Shown here: one piece after another, positions 21,942-23,316 of the stretch
How positions within the stretch are numbered: position 1 is the stretch's first letter
Layout: every line of letters begins with the position of its first letter
Origin: Gemmataceae bacterium
GTDB taxonomy: Bacteria > Planctomycetota > Planctomycetia > Gemmatales > Gemmataceae
Length of the DNA stretch: 23,316 nt
Direction of reading: 5' to 3'
NCBI GenBank assembly: GCA_020847555.1
Contig: JADLBT010000396.1
Coordinates: forward strand, 1 to 23,316
The notes under the pieces: model-generated
Told to the model about the DNA's origin: nothing
The model's database searches: none
The model's input: the letters and a program-made list of their open reading frames with translations, nothing else
Program-made: the position numbers and the translations under genes

Positions 21942-23243
21942 GTGCAAACCACACGCAGAGAATTCCTGGAGCAGACCGGCGCCGCTGCGCTGGCCCTGTC
22001 GGCGCTGGGCAGCGGGGCGCAGTCCGCCGCCGCGCAGTCCTCCACCAGTCGTGGCGGAACCTCCAGCACGCCGACCCTGATCGCCGTCTACCTGCGCGGC
22101 GGCGCGGACATGCTGGGTACTGTCGTCCCCTATGGCGACCCGAATTATACCCGAGTACACCCCACGCTGGCGGTTCCCGGACCGGACGCCACGGCCGAGG
22201 AGCGCGCCCTGCGTCTGGATGACACCTTCGGCTTCAACCCGAACCTGCGGCCGCTGCACGCGCTGTACCAGCGGGGGCTGTGCGTGCCGGTCGTTTGCGC
22301 CGGCTCGCCGCACCCGACGCGCAGCCACTTCGACGCTCAGGACTTCATGGAACGCGGCGCTCCGGGGCTGAAGCTGATCACCACCGGCTGGCTGAATCGT
22401 TACCTGCAGGCAACGCGGACGGCTCGTGACGCCAACCTCCGCGCCGTATCGCTGCAGTCGCTGCTGCCGCGCTCCCTCCGCGGCGCCTACCCGGTGCTGG
22501 CCAAGCCGGACGAGAAGGCCGAACTGGCCATGCGCATGTACTACCAGCTCTACCAGCGCGGGGGCAGCCGTACCACCACCACCAGCACCGCCACTGGCGA
22601 GACCGGGACGTCGGCGCAGCAGACGCGGCAGGCCATCGAACAGCTCGGCGCCCGCACGATCGAACAGCTGTGGGATCTGACCAACACCCTGGAGCGGGCA
22701 CCGGCGCCGACCGCGAATTACCCCACGAGCGGCTTCGGCCGGCAGATGCGCGATCTGGCCAAACTGATCAAGGCGCAGCGCGGTCTGGAGATCACCGCCC
22801 TGGACTACGGCGGCTGGGACCATCATATCGACGAGGGGCCCGTCGGCGGACAGCTGGGCCGGAAGCTGGCGGACGTCGGCAACACCCTCGGAGCCTTCAT
22901 GGACGACCTGGGGCCGCAGCGGGCGCAGAAGGTCATGGTGGTGGTGATGACCGAGTTCGGCCGCACGGTGCGCGAGAACGCCAACCGCGGCACCGACCAC
23001 GGCCACGGCAGCTTCATGCTCCTGGTGGGCGGGCCGCTCAACGGCCGGCGGGTGTACGGGCGGTGGACGGGTCTGGAGCAGCGGCAGCTTAACGAAGGCC
23101 GCGACCTGCCGGTCCACACGGATTTCCGGGTCGTCTTCGCGGAGGTGCTGAAGGGGCTATTCGGCTTCGACGGTTTCCAGCGAGGTATGTTCCCGGAATA
23201 CCGGCCGCCCACGGAGCCGCTCGGGCTGACGCGAACCGCGTAG
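21942..23243 (+). CDS. Tat-exported DUF1501 protein (second copy)
   Basis: The 433-residue product starts at a GTG at 21942, with GAGAGGG upstream. The N-terminus has a twin-arginine signal (TTRREFLEQTGAAALALSALG). The DUF1501 motifs are LRGGADMLGTVVPYGD (51-66), RSHFDAQDF (127-135), GGWDHH (290-295) and MTEFGR (336-341) followed by GTDHGHG (350-356). These match the first copy in order and spacing and suggest a phosphatase/sulfatase-like metal site. An unusual Thr-rich low-complexity stretch (TTTTSTATGETGTS, 211-224) interrupts the middle of the domain. It follows its DUF1800 partner by 44 bases. Activity is unproven for the family. Confidence 0.93.
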   Translation: MQTTRREFLEQTGAAALALSALGSGAQSAAAQSSTSRGGTSSTPTLIAVYLRGGADMLGTVVPYGDPNYTRVHPTLAVPGPDATAEERALRLDDTFGFNPNLRPLHALYQRGLCVPVVCAGSPHPTRSHFDAQDFMERGAPGLKLITTGWLNRYLQATRTARDANLRAVSLQSLLPRSLRGAYPVLAKPDEKAELAMRMYYQLYQRGGSRTTTTSTATGETGTSAQQTRQAIEQLGARTIEQLWDLTNTLERAPAPTANYPTSGFGRQMRDLAKLIKAQRGLEITALDYGGWDHHIDEGPVGGQLGRKLADVGNTLGAFMDDLGPQRAQKVMVVVMTEFGRTVRENANRGTDHGHGSFMLLVGGPLNGRRVYGRWTGLEQRQLNEGRDLPVHTDFRVVFAEVLKGLFGFDGFQRGMFPEYRPPTEPLGLTRTA

Positions 23244-23316
23244 CTCGGCGGGCAACGACCGGCGGGCGAGGAGAAGTTTGGTTTCAAAGTCCTTGGAGCG
23301 GGGGGCGTGCGCCTCC

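Noticed and set aside
1..23316. CRISPR array, tRNA, rRNA or insertion sequence
   Set aside because: No regularly spaced direct repeats, cloverleaf, rRNA-like sequence or transposase were seen anywhere in the window.

Overview
The window is high-GC bacterial DNA with the gene content of a Planctomycetota genome. This rests on four DUF1800 proteins, two DUF1501 proteins, Tat-exported Gfo/Idh/MocA and enolase-superfamily enzymes, a DUF6807 (PmoA-like) protein and an FG-GAP/VCBS secreted protein. The phylum is inferred from these families; there is no rRNA or other marker gene. Almost every protein carries an export signal, so this is largely a cell-envelope or periplasm locus.

Layout. (1) 25-3177 (-): a large exported protein with an Ala/Lys-rich coiled-coil region fused to a C-terminal DUF1800 domain. 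It is preceded by about 740 noncoding bases holding a candidate promoter and a perfect hairpin. (2) 3914-6780 (-): a small class II-like cytochrome c downstream of a secreted TIM-barrel, glycosidase-like protein. (3) 6971-8224 (+): an FG-GAP/VCBS protein, divergent from (2) and convergent with (4), with a strong 12-bp hairpin between the convergent stops. (4) 8300-15111 (-): a tightly packed six-gene operon running membrane protein, DUF1800 lipoprotein, DUF1501, Gfo/Idh/MocA oxidoreductase, enolase-superfamily enzyme, DUF6807. Stop/start overlaps couple several of these genes. (5) 15545-17980 (+): a second coiled-coil-DUF1800 fusion, paralogous to (1), ending at a long two-tier hairpin. (6) 18166-20221 (+): an Rrf2-family regulator with three cysteines, a ThiH-like radical SAM protein and a 62-residue one-helix membrane protein, with a promoter and overlapping dyad upstream and a hairpin downstream. 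(7) 20431-23243 (+): a conventional DUF1800-DUF1501 pair.

How the parts fit. DUF1800 and DUF1501 are a recurrent secreted pair of unknown function. Two complete pairs are visible here. One is embedded in an operon with exported sugar- or acid-processing enzymes, which suggests a role in polymer or sugar-acid handling at the cell surface (inference). The two coiled-coil fusions have no DUF1501 partner inside the window. The Rrf2/ThiH/small-protein unit is a separate, probably redox- or Fe-S-responsive cassette. Between genes I see three candidate promoters of the form TTGnC-N17-TAGA, and two copies of a structurally conserved palindromic intergenic repeat in opposite orientation (6917-6955 and 18002-18047).
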